Positions 8,763 to 20,007 are shown, numbered from the stretch's first letter. The stretch: DNA of 20,007 bases from Hysterium pulicare CBS 123377 (GCA_000467715.1 AJFK01000605.1:1-20007), one strand, 5' to 3'. A program made the numbers and translations. Notes: a model not told the origin generated them from the sequence alone.

Positions 8763-10979
8763 ATGTCGTGGAAGCTCACAAAGAGTAAGCTGGCAACTGA
8801 CAAAGCCTCTCATTGATTGCCCCATCTAACATCACACAGAACTGAAAGAGACCCATCTCGCTCCACTAGCGAATACCTTTAGCCGTTCATCTTCTACGTC
8901 GACCATTGTTGACAATTCCGCACCCAAGACCTCAAACACATCGAGTAGCACCACACTTGTAGACCCGAAAGACCCTAATAGCATCGGTTGGTTCACCTAC
9001 GCGAAACGCCATCTAATCGCTAACACGTCCTAGCTGCGTCGGAAGCAATCGCTGCACCACCACCCCCACCCCTAAAGCCAGGTATCCTCATAGTGACGCT
9101 CCATGAAGGCAAGGGATTCTCTCTGCCAGTAGGGGCGGAGCAGACTTTTGGAAATGCACACCATCAAGGCTCGCTGTCGACAGGCGGTGGATTTTCAGTG
9201 GCAGGATCTATGAGACCGAACTCTTCATCACGAAATCAGGGCGGTGTTGTAGGCTCTTATGCCAACTCAAACCGGCCCCAATCTGCTGCTGGCAGCATCA
9301 ATGCGGTTCCCACAATTCACGGCCGTTACTCATCCAAGTATCTCCCGTACGCTCTTGTAGACTTTGACAAGCAGCAAGTCTTCATCAATGCAGTATCTGG
9401 TAACCCCGAGAACCCACTATGGGCTGGTGCCAATACCCAGTACAAGTTTGATGTCTCAAGGGTTACAGATTTGTCCATCTCCCTCTATATTCGGAACCCG
9501 TCTGCTTCCCCGAATGCAGGCAGAAATGAGGATATCTTTATTGGCACGTGCAAGGTCAATCCAAGATTTGAGGAGCAACAACCGTACATCGAGGATCCCA
9601 AGTCAAGCAGAAAAGACAAGGAAAAGGCGGCCGCGGCTCATGCTGAACAAGGCAAAGCCCTTGGTCAGACTGGCGCTGAGTGGATTGACGTCCAGTATGG
9701 GACTGGCTCTATGAAGATCGGCGTCAACTTTGTTGAAAACAGACAAGACCGTTTAACAATTGAGGACTTTGAGTTGCTCAAGGTCGTAGGCAAAGGAAGT
9801 TTTGGCAAAGTCATGCAAGTGCAGTAAGTCTCCTTGATTTTCCTTGTCTATGGGGCGAACGCCTATAGGTCCAACTTTATTGACTTGCATTCAGGAAGCG
9901 TGATACGCACCGTATATACGCTTTGAAGACGATCCGCAAAGCGCACATCATTTCGCGCTCTGAAGTTGCACATACCCTTGCGGAACGATCCGTACTTGCG
10001 CAGATCAACAATCCGTTCATCGTTCCACTCAAATTCTCTTTCCAATCACCCGAGAAACTTTATCTTGTCTTAGCATTCGTCAATGGTGGTGAGCTATTTC
10101 ATCATCTTCAGAAAGAACAGAGGTTCGACATCAATCGTGCACGATTTTATGCTGCGGAGCTTTTGTGCGCTCTCGAATGTTTGCATGGATTCAACGTCAT
10201 TTATCGTGACTTGAAGCCGGAGAATATCCTTCTAGACTACACTGGGCATATTGCGCTTTGTGACTTCGGTTTGTGCAAGCTAGATATGAAGGACGAGGAC
10301 AGGACTAACAGTAAGTTCCTATTATTTTGTAAACTTGAGCTTCACTGATCTATCGACAGCATTCTGTGGGACACCTGAGTATCTAGCACCTGAATTACTC
10401 ACTGGCGCTGGCTATACTAAGACGGTTGATTGGTGGACCCTTGGTGTCCTCCTTTACGAAATGTTGACGGGACTTCCACCGTTCTACGATGAAAATACGA
10501 ATGACATGTATCGCAAAATCCTGACGGAACCTTTACATTTCCCAGGACCCGAGATTGTACCCCCGGCTGCACGAGACCTGTTAACTAGACTTCTTGATCG
10601 CAATGCGGAGAAGCGCCTTGGTGCCAAAGGTGCGGCGGAGATCAAGGCGCACTACTTCTTCCACAGTATTGATTGGAGAAAGCTTTTGGAGAGGAAGTAC
10701 GAGCCAAGTTTCAAGCCAAGCGTGGTGAGTTCCCTTGACTGTAGACTAAAGAACATGTACTCACTAAAGTAACCAAAGGTCGATGCACGAGACACGGCCA
10801 ACTTCGATCGCGAATTCACGTCGGAAGCTCCAACAGACTCGTACGTGGATGGGCCAATGTTATCCCAGACAATGCAACAGCAATTTGCAGGGTGGTCATA
10901 CAATAGGCCCGTAGCAGGTCTGGGCGATGCTGGAGGAAGCGTGAAGGATCCATCGTTCGAGGGCGTTGGGGATAGATAA
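8763..10979 (+). CDS. sch9: Sch9/SchA AGC-family protein kinase (C2-like region plus kinase), six exons
   Basis: Serine/threonine kinase downstream of TORC1 that couples nutrient, mainly carbon and nitrogen, status to growth, stress resistance and ribosome production. Exons 8763-8784, 8840-8986, 9034-9823, 9895-10310, 10360-10724 and 10779-10979 give 646 aa. The N-terminus MSWKLTKKLKETHLAPLANT spans the first junction. A C2-like region lies at about 72-230 (GILIVTLHEGKGF; ALVDFDKQQVFINAVSG). Kinase features: glycine loop GKGSFGKV (309-316), K331, YRDLKPEN with D425, DFG at 443, activation-loop T459 in TNTFCGTPEYLAPE. The AGC tail has FDREFTSEAP and a hydrophobic motif F616-AGWS620-Y, the expected TORC1 target site. 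Introns are 55, 47, 71, 49 and 54 nt; the second uses the weak donor GTTGGT and the last ends in AAG. All junctions preserve frame and family sequence. Confidence 0.96.
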
Positions 10980-11700
10980 AGGAAGGCGTTTGAATACTCA
11001 GAAGTGCATATGACGAGAATGACGGGAACTGATGGTGTTAGCGGGCAATGTCTAGGCCGTCAAATGCCTCCTGGATGAGCATAGATGGTGTTGCTCATGT
11101 AGTCGCTATCGGGTCCTGCCCTGTCTTGCCCTTGTACAGGGCTGTCTTTGAGGCAAGGTTTGCTTGGTTTGAGAAAGGGTGTTGGACGTCTGTATTTGGC
11201 GCATCAGGCAGCATTTGGGAAGACGACGTGTAGCTTAAAACCAATCCAAGACGCTACCCATTAGACATGAATCTACGTTGCGTCCGCGACAAAGATTTGA
11301 GCGAAAAGATTCAAGTCCGCGTCGGTCGAAGAAGGCCGTGTACTGACAGATGCAACATAGCGCGGCGCTGGGGGTGTATGGTGTGTGCCAACACTGCAAC
11401 GGATCGCGGTTGGCTTAGCTCCTCATGGGCAGTCTTATATGCGGTCTCGCATGCTGACTATCTATTACTTATTGATCCTTGCTCAATGCATGGCGTCACA
11501 CCCCACTCCTGCCCCTCCATCTAGACGTCCACTCCAGATAAAGCTGCCCACAAAATCCCCCCAAATTCACTCTCACACACTGCCACACCGCCTTCCTCGT
11601 CTCACCTAGGGTAATTGATTGATCTCTCCGTCTCAATTGCACCTCTCTGAACTGCATCCCGAATTGCCTCTAAGCCTACATCACCAACACAACAGTCACA
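10980..11700. other. SCH9 3' flank and PGI promoter region
   Basis: 721 bp between two + strand genes. The right part (about 11510-11690) is C- and CT-rich, for example TGCCACACCGCCTTCCTCGT, and merges into the PGI leader. Short forward open frames occur but have no protein-like character. TTATATG near 11434 could be a weak TATA-like element; most fungal glycolytic genes rely more on the CT tract. Confidence 0.5.
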
Positions 11701-13622
<1,922 letters not shown>

Positions 13623-14461
13623 TCGATGGAAGGCTTAGTGACGAATTCGTGTGACGGAAGATTGATGAAGTGAAATGCCAGGACTAGAAAAGTAGACATG
13701 CGGAACTCATAGACTTAAGTTAAGAACAACTCAAAAAGATTGTCATCTCTATCGCGTCTCGCACTTGTCTTGTCATACAGACCACGTTCAACAGTTATGT
13801 ACCATTGCTTATATGATTGTTCTCTCCTCTAGGGGCAACCTACAGGTGGAAAACAGAAGGAACTTTCATCTTACCCCAACGTTGCTACGACTGGAAGCGT
13901 ATTCTAGCGGGGCATTCTAGCCGATCGTATTGAAAGTCTGAGTCTGATCCTCGGAGTCTAAAAGTTAAGCTGTATGAACAAATTCTAAGCTCTTGAGAAC
14001 ACTACAATGCTAGCCGATGAAGGAACTGAAGTTGCGACGATAATTCACTTGCGTAGCCACAGCACAGGAGATTGCCGGAACCTCGTGGTTCTGAAGGCCT
14101 AAGTTAATGCAATGCGGTTTATGGGATGTCTTTCAAACCTAGTGAGAACAACCTGACCGGCATGGTTTTAGTCCTAATATTACACTTACGGATTCCGTTG
14201 GTTTCGTAATATATAACTTCTTCAGGCATGGGTAGGGAATTGTTAGGTGGTTGTTTTTCTATATTAGCCCATAAACAGTTTTAATCTGGTGATGTATTTG
14301 ACCCAGTTAAGAACTCAAAATATGCACCGGATGCATTGAAGGGGTAAGGTCTAAGCTCTGCTTACGTACTCATACGCTAACGTTAGCAGTAGATTTGGCG
14401 GCATGGGAGCGTACGTCCACTATTTCTTGAACTTTTTTGTATATATTGTTCTTCATATGCC
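13623..14461. other. Gene-free region between PGI and the membrane-protein gene
   Basis: About 840 bp without a protein-like open frame on either strand. It holds two dyad elements described separately (14177-14212 and 14376-14387). The left part should carry the PGI 3' UTR and the right part the promoter of the gene starting at 14462. No tRNA-like T-loop and no rRNA sequence were seen. Confidence 0.55.
14376..14387. promoter_or_regulatory. Perfect 12-bp palindrome upstream of the membrane-protein gene
   Basis: GCTAACGTTAGC reads the same on both strands and begins 86 bp before the start codon at 14462. A gapless dyad at promoter distance could bind a dimeric regulator. I do not know a fungal factor with this exact site, so the role is a guess. 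Confidence 0.3.
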
Positions 14462-15809
14462 ATGAATCGAGTCCAATGCTCGCCATGGCCGACTATCATT
14501 GCCATATGCGCATTCTGGATAAGTCTTAGTGTAGCAGTTTCCGGCACAGCATACAACGTTGGAGATTCGATTCCATTGAGCTGTCTGAACCGCACTATGT
14601 AAGTCTCCTCATCACTACTGTATTTTCTGTAGATGTAACACTAACCACCGTTAAGAGACACTGGCGAACATGTATGTGTCAAACGCATCTAGATTCTTGC
14701 TGCACGAAACATTCCTATTCGATTCCTGATATAAACACGATTCGTGAACCTGGGGCATGGATTTTGGTCAAAATCCGACTTGTGATAAGATTCAGGACTT
14801 CACGTAAAGTTAAAATGCTTGTACAAAGGGAAATGTGAAAATTCCGAGTGTTACGGATATTACGGATGTGTTACGAATCATGTTACGCAGCGTGATTCCA
14901 AGTCATGCCAAATTTCAATAGTAATGCTTGAGCGGTACATGTTTAGCTGACGAAGAGTTGACGGGCAGGTCACCGACGCCCAAGGACAGCTTCAGTATAT
15001 TCCCTTCCCAACATGCAATGAGACGGGACGCCCACTCGAGCTCTTCTTTGGAGTCGAAAAAGGTATGATGCATTTCAAGCTTATGTATCCACTAAGAATT
15101 AGGTAACTAAATGTTAATTACCACAGAAATTAATTGCACAATCGATTTCATATCCGACGCCTTCTTCCACCTGCTGGAATTCTATGTTCATAATGACGCC
15201 CCCTTGACCTGTCGAATACCCTCGCGTCCCCTCCCTCTCTCCTCACCATCCTCCTTGGCCCCACCAACGGACGCCGAATACACAGTCTCTGATGCTTCCA
15301 CACAGGCAGGAGCCCTGGGTTCCCAGAGTACTCTGTATACCCCTCTTATTGTCGCCTTGAGCGGCACCCTGCAGCTCTCCCACCTTCATATATCCAATCA
15401 TCTCAATATGCTCTTGCACGCCGCACCTAAAAGCGTAGCCCCTGGCACCATCGACGCTGCAACTGCTTATTCCATCTCCGCTCATACAAAGCAAACTCGC
15501 GTATCCATTGGCGATTCACTTCCACTCCACTTCAGTGTCCGCTGGTATCCTTCAACTTCTCTGCCGCCTGGATGGAGTGGGGTTGGCGGACATTTGTACG
15601 CCAGTACGTTGGTGTATTGTTTGTTAAGCGCTAGTGCGGCGACCGCTGTTTGCGTAGCGTACTTTGGAGGTGTGGAATTACCAAGGAGGTTGAGGAGGTA
15701 TGCGAGGGATAAGGTTGGTGCTGGTGGCAGGTACGGGGGAAGCGAGTACGCTTTGCCAACGAGCAATGGGTACGGAAGCTACGGTTATGGAGTGGGAAAG
15801 AGAGATTAG
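14462..15809 (+). CDS. Uncharacterised fungal type I membrane protein, four exons including a 16-nt microexon
   Basis: Exons 14462-14598, 14656-14671, 14969-15062 and 15127-15809 give 309 aa; no named family recognised. A signal peptide is clear at 1 to about 29 (PTIIAICAFWISLSVAVSG). The lumenal part carries three N-glycosylation sequons each beside a cysteine: C41-LN43RT, C67-N68ET and N85C86T, suggesting a disulphide-bonded glycoprotein. One transmembrane segment lies at about 240-262 (LVYCLLSASAATAVCVAYF) followed by a basic stop-transfer run RRLRRYARDK and a Gly/Tyr-rich cytosolic tail (GGRYGGSEYALPTSNGYGSY). The joined sequence CLNRTIDTGEHVTDAQGQLQ looks like continuous protein, which supports the microexon; without it the frame is lost. 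Introns are 57, 297 and 64 nt; the first ends in AAG and the second is far longer than any other here. Location in the ER or later secretory pathway is inferred from topology; molecular role is unknown. Confidence 0.82.
14672..14968 (+). other. 297-nt intron with short repeats
   Basis: Donor GTATGT, acceptor GGGCAG. It contains an 8-bp inverted repeat with a 2-base loop (GGATTTTG GT CAAAATCC, 14759-14776), a CACGA/TCGTG dyad near 14737, and four TTACG copies starting at 14851, 14860, 14871 and 14883. No open frame or recognised RNA gene was seen inside. Confidence 0.6.
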
Positions 15810-16072
15810 AATTAAACGGGATGTATGCATGATTTTGCTTGTACATGTGCGATGAACTCCGATGTTGTGCAGAGATCTTTCGTCGAGGATACAAAAGATT
15901 TTGGTATGTATTGGTATGTACACATACCATAGTTTACAATACGGTCCTGGGTAAAGTGTGACCAACGCAGTCATACATACCTCTAACGCTATCGAGACCA
16001 AGAGTATGGCCAGATGTGAATGTTTCCGAGCAACCTGGTATCATACATACACTCATATCGAATGAATTCTTA

Positions 16073-16810
16073 TCACCACCCCTTTGCTGTCAACTGGGAA
16101 ACGCGTCCGACAACGTCCCTGAATCCAACTTTAAAATTCTTTCTCCACCTTTCACTCTTTAATCTCTTCCTCTTTAACCCTGGCCTTTCGTGGAACCTCT
16201 GCTTGTTGAAATCATGTCTTACATTATTTCGGTTCAGCAGCATGTTTAGTTGAGCTATTCCCTTCACCAAATCTGTGCCACGGCTTGCAGTCAAGTCAAT
16301 ACTACGACCCGTGGACGCATTGAGTCGAGGATACTTTTCGGGCGCGGGCTCGGTAGATATAGGGGGTATAGTGGGCTTTGCAGGTGCTTCGGACATTCCC
16401 ATGTTCATACGAGAAAAATCGAGAGTTCGGGAGCGATTGGCGCCGAGAGGGTCTTGGTTTTGAAAGGGAATGGGGGAGAACTCATGGCCGAATAGTGATC
16501 GGTGGCGGTTGCTGAAGGCGCGATCTAGCTCATCGCTAGAGGTGGTTGGACGTCGACGCGGCGGTATTGTCGAGTCTTGAGCAAAGAGATCATCGATGGC
16601 TCGAGAAGTGGCATCGCTGGAGGCTTGGGTTTTGGCTTGTGTAGGTTTGTCTGGTAGAGAACCTTGTTGACGATGGTACGGAGAGCTAGCGAAGGTTCGG
16701 TGGGTGATGTTGGGAAGCGTCCTTTGCAAGAGAGGAATCAAGGAGTGGACATGGCAATACACAAAGGGTGGCGACCAAAGTATGAGCTCCGAAGCGCGAC
16801 GAAAGCCCAT
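16073..16810 (-). CDS. mrp21: Mitochondrial small-subunit ribosomal protein bS21m (MRP21)
   Basis: Subunit of the mitochondrial 37S ribosome. One exon, 245 aa. The N-terminus is basic with hydrophobic stretches and only one acidic residue in the first 70 (MGFRRASELILWSPPFVYCH), a mitochondrial targeting sequence; RTF-AS at 38-42 fits an R-3 type processing site after F40. Residues 45-155 are a poorly conserved linker, as is usual in fungal members. The bS21 domain is at about 168-236: LVKGIAQLNMLLNRNNVRHD then a basic helix GLKRKRLKSERWRKNFKVGF, the part that contacts 16S-type rRNA near the decoding site in bacteria. The protein ends VSQLTAKGW. Bacterial S21 is about 70 aa, so the long N-terminal extension is a fungal trait. 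Start ATG 16810 is the only one that keeps a full presequence. Divergent from RBM25 across 263 bp. Confidence 0.92.
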   Translation of the reverse strand: MGFRRASELILWSPPFVYCHVHSLIPLLQRTLPNITHRTFASSPYHRQQGSLPDKPTQAKTQASSDATSRAIDDLFAQDSTIPPRRRPTTSSDELDRAFSNRHRSLFGHEFSPIPFQNQDPLGANRSRTLDFSRMNMGMSEAPAKPTIPPISTEPAPEKYPRLNASTGRSIDLTASRGTDLVKGIAQLNMLLNRNNVRHDFNKQRFHERPGLKRKRLKSERWRKNFKVGFRDVVGRVSQLTAKGW

Positions 16811-17073
16811 GATCTAGGGTGCAATAATTGATGAGGGTTGGGGTGAAGAAGCGCAAAGGATTGAAGGTCGGAAAATAAGTAACATGCTTATGTAATTCGG
16901 CTGAACCTCGCCGAAATAATTTCGCCAACTGCCAATCCATCGCTTTCATTCACAGCTGCAAACCTCAACCTGGTGCACCGACCCCATTCTTCTGTCCTTA
17001 ACACGTATCCTGAGAATCTGATACAAGGCCATAACTGACACACAGAAGCTTCAGTTGAACTTAACTATCCAGC
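16811..17073. promoter_or_regulatory. Bidirectional promoter between MRP21 and RBM25
   Basis: Only 263 bp separate the two divergent start codons, so both transcripts must begin within it and may share elements. No clear TATA box or named factor site was recognised. Confidence 0.6.
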
Positions 17074-19525
17074 ATGTTCAACTATCCGGGCGGTAAGTAG
17101 CTTATAATTCCATCCAGCATATCTTCGCAAGCTAACAGCATGAAGCTCCGGGATACCCTCGGCCCCCAGGATATGGGGGCTCTCCGCCAGGAATGGGTAG
17201 TGTTCTGTTAACATTAAAAACATATTCGTCGTTCTAACAACTATCTAGGAGCTCCTCCTCAGTCCTCTCCGGCACCAGGCGTCGCCCCTCCACCTGGTGT
17301 GCAAGCAGCACAGAGCCAACTACCTGGACGCCCTGCAGGCCTTCCACCGAACTTTCAGCCTCCTCCGGGAATGCCCAATATCAATTTCAGCGCCCCGGTA
17401 ATCCGTTTAGGCACCACGGGCCCAGCAAAACCTATGACCCCGGATACTCAAGGAGCCCGCAGAGAAAGCGCAGCAGATGCATCTAGTGCTAGGCGCGGAC
17501 TGGGTGCCGGTGATTTCAGAGGTACAGAGCAGCAGAGGCAGCAAATTAGAGAGACTATGATGGCGCTTCAGCCTCCTACAAGGGAAGAAATCGCACGAAC
17601 GATATTTATCGGTAACATTACGGAAGGAGTAAGGGGAGATGATGGTCTAGAGAGGATTCTTCGCACAGCGGGCAACCTCCGTAGGTGGACTAGAGCTACG
17701 GATGCAGACAACAAACCTTGCAAATTTGGGTTCGCCGAGTATGAGGATGCCGAGAGCTTGGAGACAGCCGCAGCAGTCTTGAAGGATATTCAAGTGCCCC
17801 TAAAGCGACAGGAACCGAGCGCAATCAAACAAGAAGGTGAAGAGGCTGAAAAGAGCATTTTACTGGTCGTTGTAGACGATGCCTCCATGAAATATGCCGA
17901 GGAATGGAGAGAAAGACGTGGTGAGGGCGAGACTGCATTCCAATTTCGCATGGACACTGCCAAAGAAGGATTGGCTGGTGTTCTGGCTAGTTTGTTCCAC
18001 CCGCAAGCTTCGTCTCACCTGGACATGGATGGTGACATAGCGATGCAGGATGGCGAAACACATACCGATGCAAATACCGAAGTGGTCGTTACTATTCCGC
18101 TACCATCTGCAGAAGATGAGCTATCAGATATTCCGGCCGAAATGCGCGAGACGGTTGCTGCAGAGATTGCCGCATTCAGAGATCGAAGCAACAGGAGAGA
18201 TTTGGAACGACTCCGCCGTGAGGAGGAAATTGAAGCAGCCGAACGACAGCGAAACCTTGGTGTATCGAGGGTCAATCGCCTCGGTTCTCCGCCTCCATCA
18301 GCTCCATCTGGTCCCGCGGGAGGTGCAAACGGAATTCCTCTTGGACCTAGAGAGCGGGGAGTCCAAGGAGCTCCTAGTGGACCTAAGGGCTTTCAAGGTT
18401 CTCAAATCCCCAGAGACTATCAGAGTGGTGTAACCTTCGTAAATGGGAGTGGGCTAAATGGCTCTATCGGATGGATAAGACGCGAAGAAGAAGATGACTC
18501 CGCTAGTGATTCGGAGATTGAAAAACGTCACCAGACTGCAAGAGAAGTAGAACTGGACAAGGGCTTCCTCGATCACGAGCGTCGTTGGCTGAATCGGGAG
18601 CGAAGCAAAGCGGCCGCAGTGGAACGTGAGAAAAACCGGCAGTTGGCAGAAGACACTGCGCAGGAGAAGGCGAAGGAAAAACTTGCTGGGAGGCTCAAGG
18701 AGTTCGATGATGACATCGAGGCTACAAATAAAGATGATGAGTATTATCGAGACCGACCTACTTGGAGTCGTAATAGAGTCGCCTTTCGCACTCGTGAAGC
18801 GGCGGCGGATGCGCTGGACAGAGACGCTGAGGAGCGCGAAAAGGCCCGCGACAACCAACGAAGAGAAGATGCTCGCGGCATGGCTAATTCCTTCCTTGAG
18901 AGACAAGCCGAAGAACTTGGATCTCGCGTGCAGACACCTCGCGAACCTCAACGCTTTAAAATGTCGTTGGGAGCAGCGGCACAGAAAGCTCACACAGCCG
19001 CAGCACCGCGCCGTACTACTGCGGAAGTCGAATTTTTGCTGGATGACGAGGAGAACGAGGACGCTTCAACGAAGCGCACTCTCATCCCTATCAAGTTTGA
19101 CACTGCAGCTGAAGCTGCGAACCTTACCGACGAGGAGCGCGCGCAAGCGCAGAAGCAACTGGCCAGCGACATCCCCACCGACAAGGAGAGCCTCTGGAAC
19201 TGGCAGGTGCAATGGGATTTTGTTGACGACAATCTGCTAGCGGAGCAGTTGAAGACTTTTGTGGAGAAGAAGATCGTCGAGTATCTCGGGGTGCAGGAGC
19301 AGATGCTTGTAGATGTAGTGGAGGATCATTTAAGGAATAGGGGAAGTCCGCAGGATTTGGTCTCTGAGTTGGAACTGGTAAGTTCATCCTTTCTTTCTTA
19401 TTTGACTATTTAGTGCTAACATGGTCTACTAGGCACTCGACGACGAAGCAGAGATCTTAGTGAAGAAACTCTGGCGTATGCTCATATTTTTCTCCGAAAG
19501 TGAGAAGCGTGGCATTGCGAGATAA
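17074..19525 (+). CDS. rbm25: U1 snRNP-associated splicing factor RBM25/Snu71-like (RRM + PWI), four exons
   Basis: Nuclear pre-mRNA splicing factor that associates with U1 snRNP and influences 5' splice site choice. Exons 17074-17092 (19 nt), 17146-17196 (51 nt), 17249-19377 and 19433-19525 give 763 aa. The first exons rebuild a Pro/Gly-rich start MFNYPGAPGYPRPPGYGGSP. An RRM lies at about 140-210 with RNP2 IFIGNI and RNP1 KFGFAEYE. Residues 434-580 are a charged, E/R-rich helical region (REVELDKGFLDHERRWLNRE). The C-terminal PWI domain is at about 670-763 (ESLWNWQVQWDFVDDNLLAE to KLWRMLIFFSESEKRGIAR) and is completed by the last exon, which removes the read-through ending of exon 3. Introns are 53, 52 and 55 nt. 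Intron 1 must end at AAG 17143-17145: the CAG seven bases earlier would give a stop at once. Confidence 0.95.
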
Positions 19526-20007
19526 GTACCATCTATGACACTACCGTTCAGAAAGCTCTTCTACATACAGACCCAGTCCAGCGTCTTGCTGAAACATCTC
19601 GGGTTTCACCGGGCCCTTAATCACACGGAGTTTTGACGGTAACTACTTGGCGACAAAGGCTCGTAACATAACGATTCGATGTCCACATCCATAGAGGGGT
19701 TTGTAATTTAACGACCTTGCCAGTTTACTTGGGAATATGCATCCTCTTTTCAAATGGACTATTAGATCATGGACCGGATAGAACAAAAGCTGATGTATTA
19801 AGGCTGATTCTGCCGCCCATTTGATTCCATTTCGTGAAGCATTTCGGACTAGGCAAGTAGCGCAGCATGGGCTGGCATTCTTGTAACATCCAGAAGAGAC
19901 ATTATCCAACAACACGATGGCGCATGGGCCTTTTAAGCTCAGTTAGCAATGCTTCAAAGCCACCGGCCTCATTTAAGCCCCCCCCCCCCCCCCCCCCCAC
20001 AAAAAAA
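19526..20007. other. RBM25 3' flank and right edge of the window
   Basis: 482 bp with no open frame of protein character; a 90-codon reverse open frame at 19643-19915 has no recognisable features. The stretch should include the RBM25 3' UTR. It ends in a 21-base C run and an A run. Confidence 0.55.
19978..19998. repeat. Poly-C homopolymer (21 C) at the window edge
   Basis: Twenty-one consecutive C residues, then A, C and seven A to the last base. So long a pure G/C homopolymer is rare in fungal genomes and is a common place for assemblies to stop, so its length, or the bases after it, may be a sequencing artefact. Confidence 0.85.

Noticed and set aside
14700-14735. tRNA-like T-loop TATTCGATTCC in the long intron
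   Set aside because: No matching acceptor, D-loop or anticodon arms could be found around it.
15482-16001. Reverse open frames over the end of the membrane-protein gene and its 3' flank
   Set aside because: They overlap the supported forward exon and a plain intergenic stretch and show no conserved character.
18454-18993. 179-codon reverse open frame in RBM25
   Set aside because: It is the antisense shadow of the E/R-rich coding stretch, which yields long Leu/Ser-rich reverse frames; no independent signal.
19978-20007. Telomere end
   Set aside because: The fungal telomere unit is TTAGGG/CCCTAA; a plain C run followed by A does not fit.

Overview
The window is nuclear DNA of a filamentous ascomycete (Pezizomycotina). 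Genes are spaced by 0.25-1.5 kb, introns are short (47-120 nt, one of 297 nt) with GTRNGN-type donors, and the proteins are fungal in character (Sch9-type kinase, fungal ADA2, fungal-only orphan families). I could not fix the class from sequence alone. The window opens in a roughly 13% GC block and closes in a 21-base C run followed by A-rich sequence, so it may be a short complete contig bounded by hard-to-assemble ends.

Layout, left to right: AT-rich block, probably a RIP-decayed repeat (1 to about 265); gene-free stretch with a five-unit 15-bp tandem repeat (578-652); L-galactonate dehydratase, three exons, + strand (1211-2733); an orphan proline/serine-rich protein, - strand (3145-3912); a second orphan, probably nuclear, - strand (4658-5986); SAGA adaptor ADA2, two exons, - strand (6550-8146); SCH9 AGC kinase, six exons, + strand (8763-10979), divergent from ADA2 across 616 bp; glucose-6-phosphate isomerase, five exons, + strand (11701-13622); a secretory-pathway type I membrane orphan with a 16-nt microexon, + strand (14462-15809); mitochondrial ribosomal protein MRP21/bS21m, - strand (16073-16810); and the U1 snRNP-associated splicing factor RBM25/Snu71, four exons, + strand (17074-19525), divergent from MRP21 across 263 bp.

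Most of this is ordinary housekeeping: histone acetylation (ADA2), nutrient signalling (SCH9), glycolysis (PGI), mitochondrial translation (MRP21) and splicing (RBM25). The pectin-monomer catabolic gene at the left edge is the only clearly accessory-type function. There is no operon logic; the two divergent pairs are the only plausible shared regulation. Exon structures were deduced by reading splice sites and checking that the joined protein restores family-typical sequence; no transcript data were available.

I see no convincing new biological system. The observations most worth following are the high share of introns ending in AAG (5 of 18), the 16-nt microexon beside an unusually long 297-nt intron, the branch-point-masked CAG in the first intron of RBM25, and three fungal orphan proteins with clear internal architecture. 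I found no tRNA, rRNA, CRISPR array or intact mobile element.
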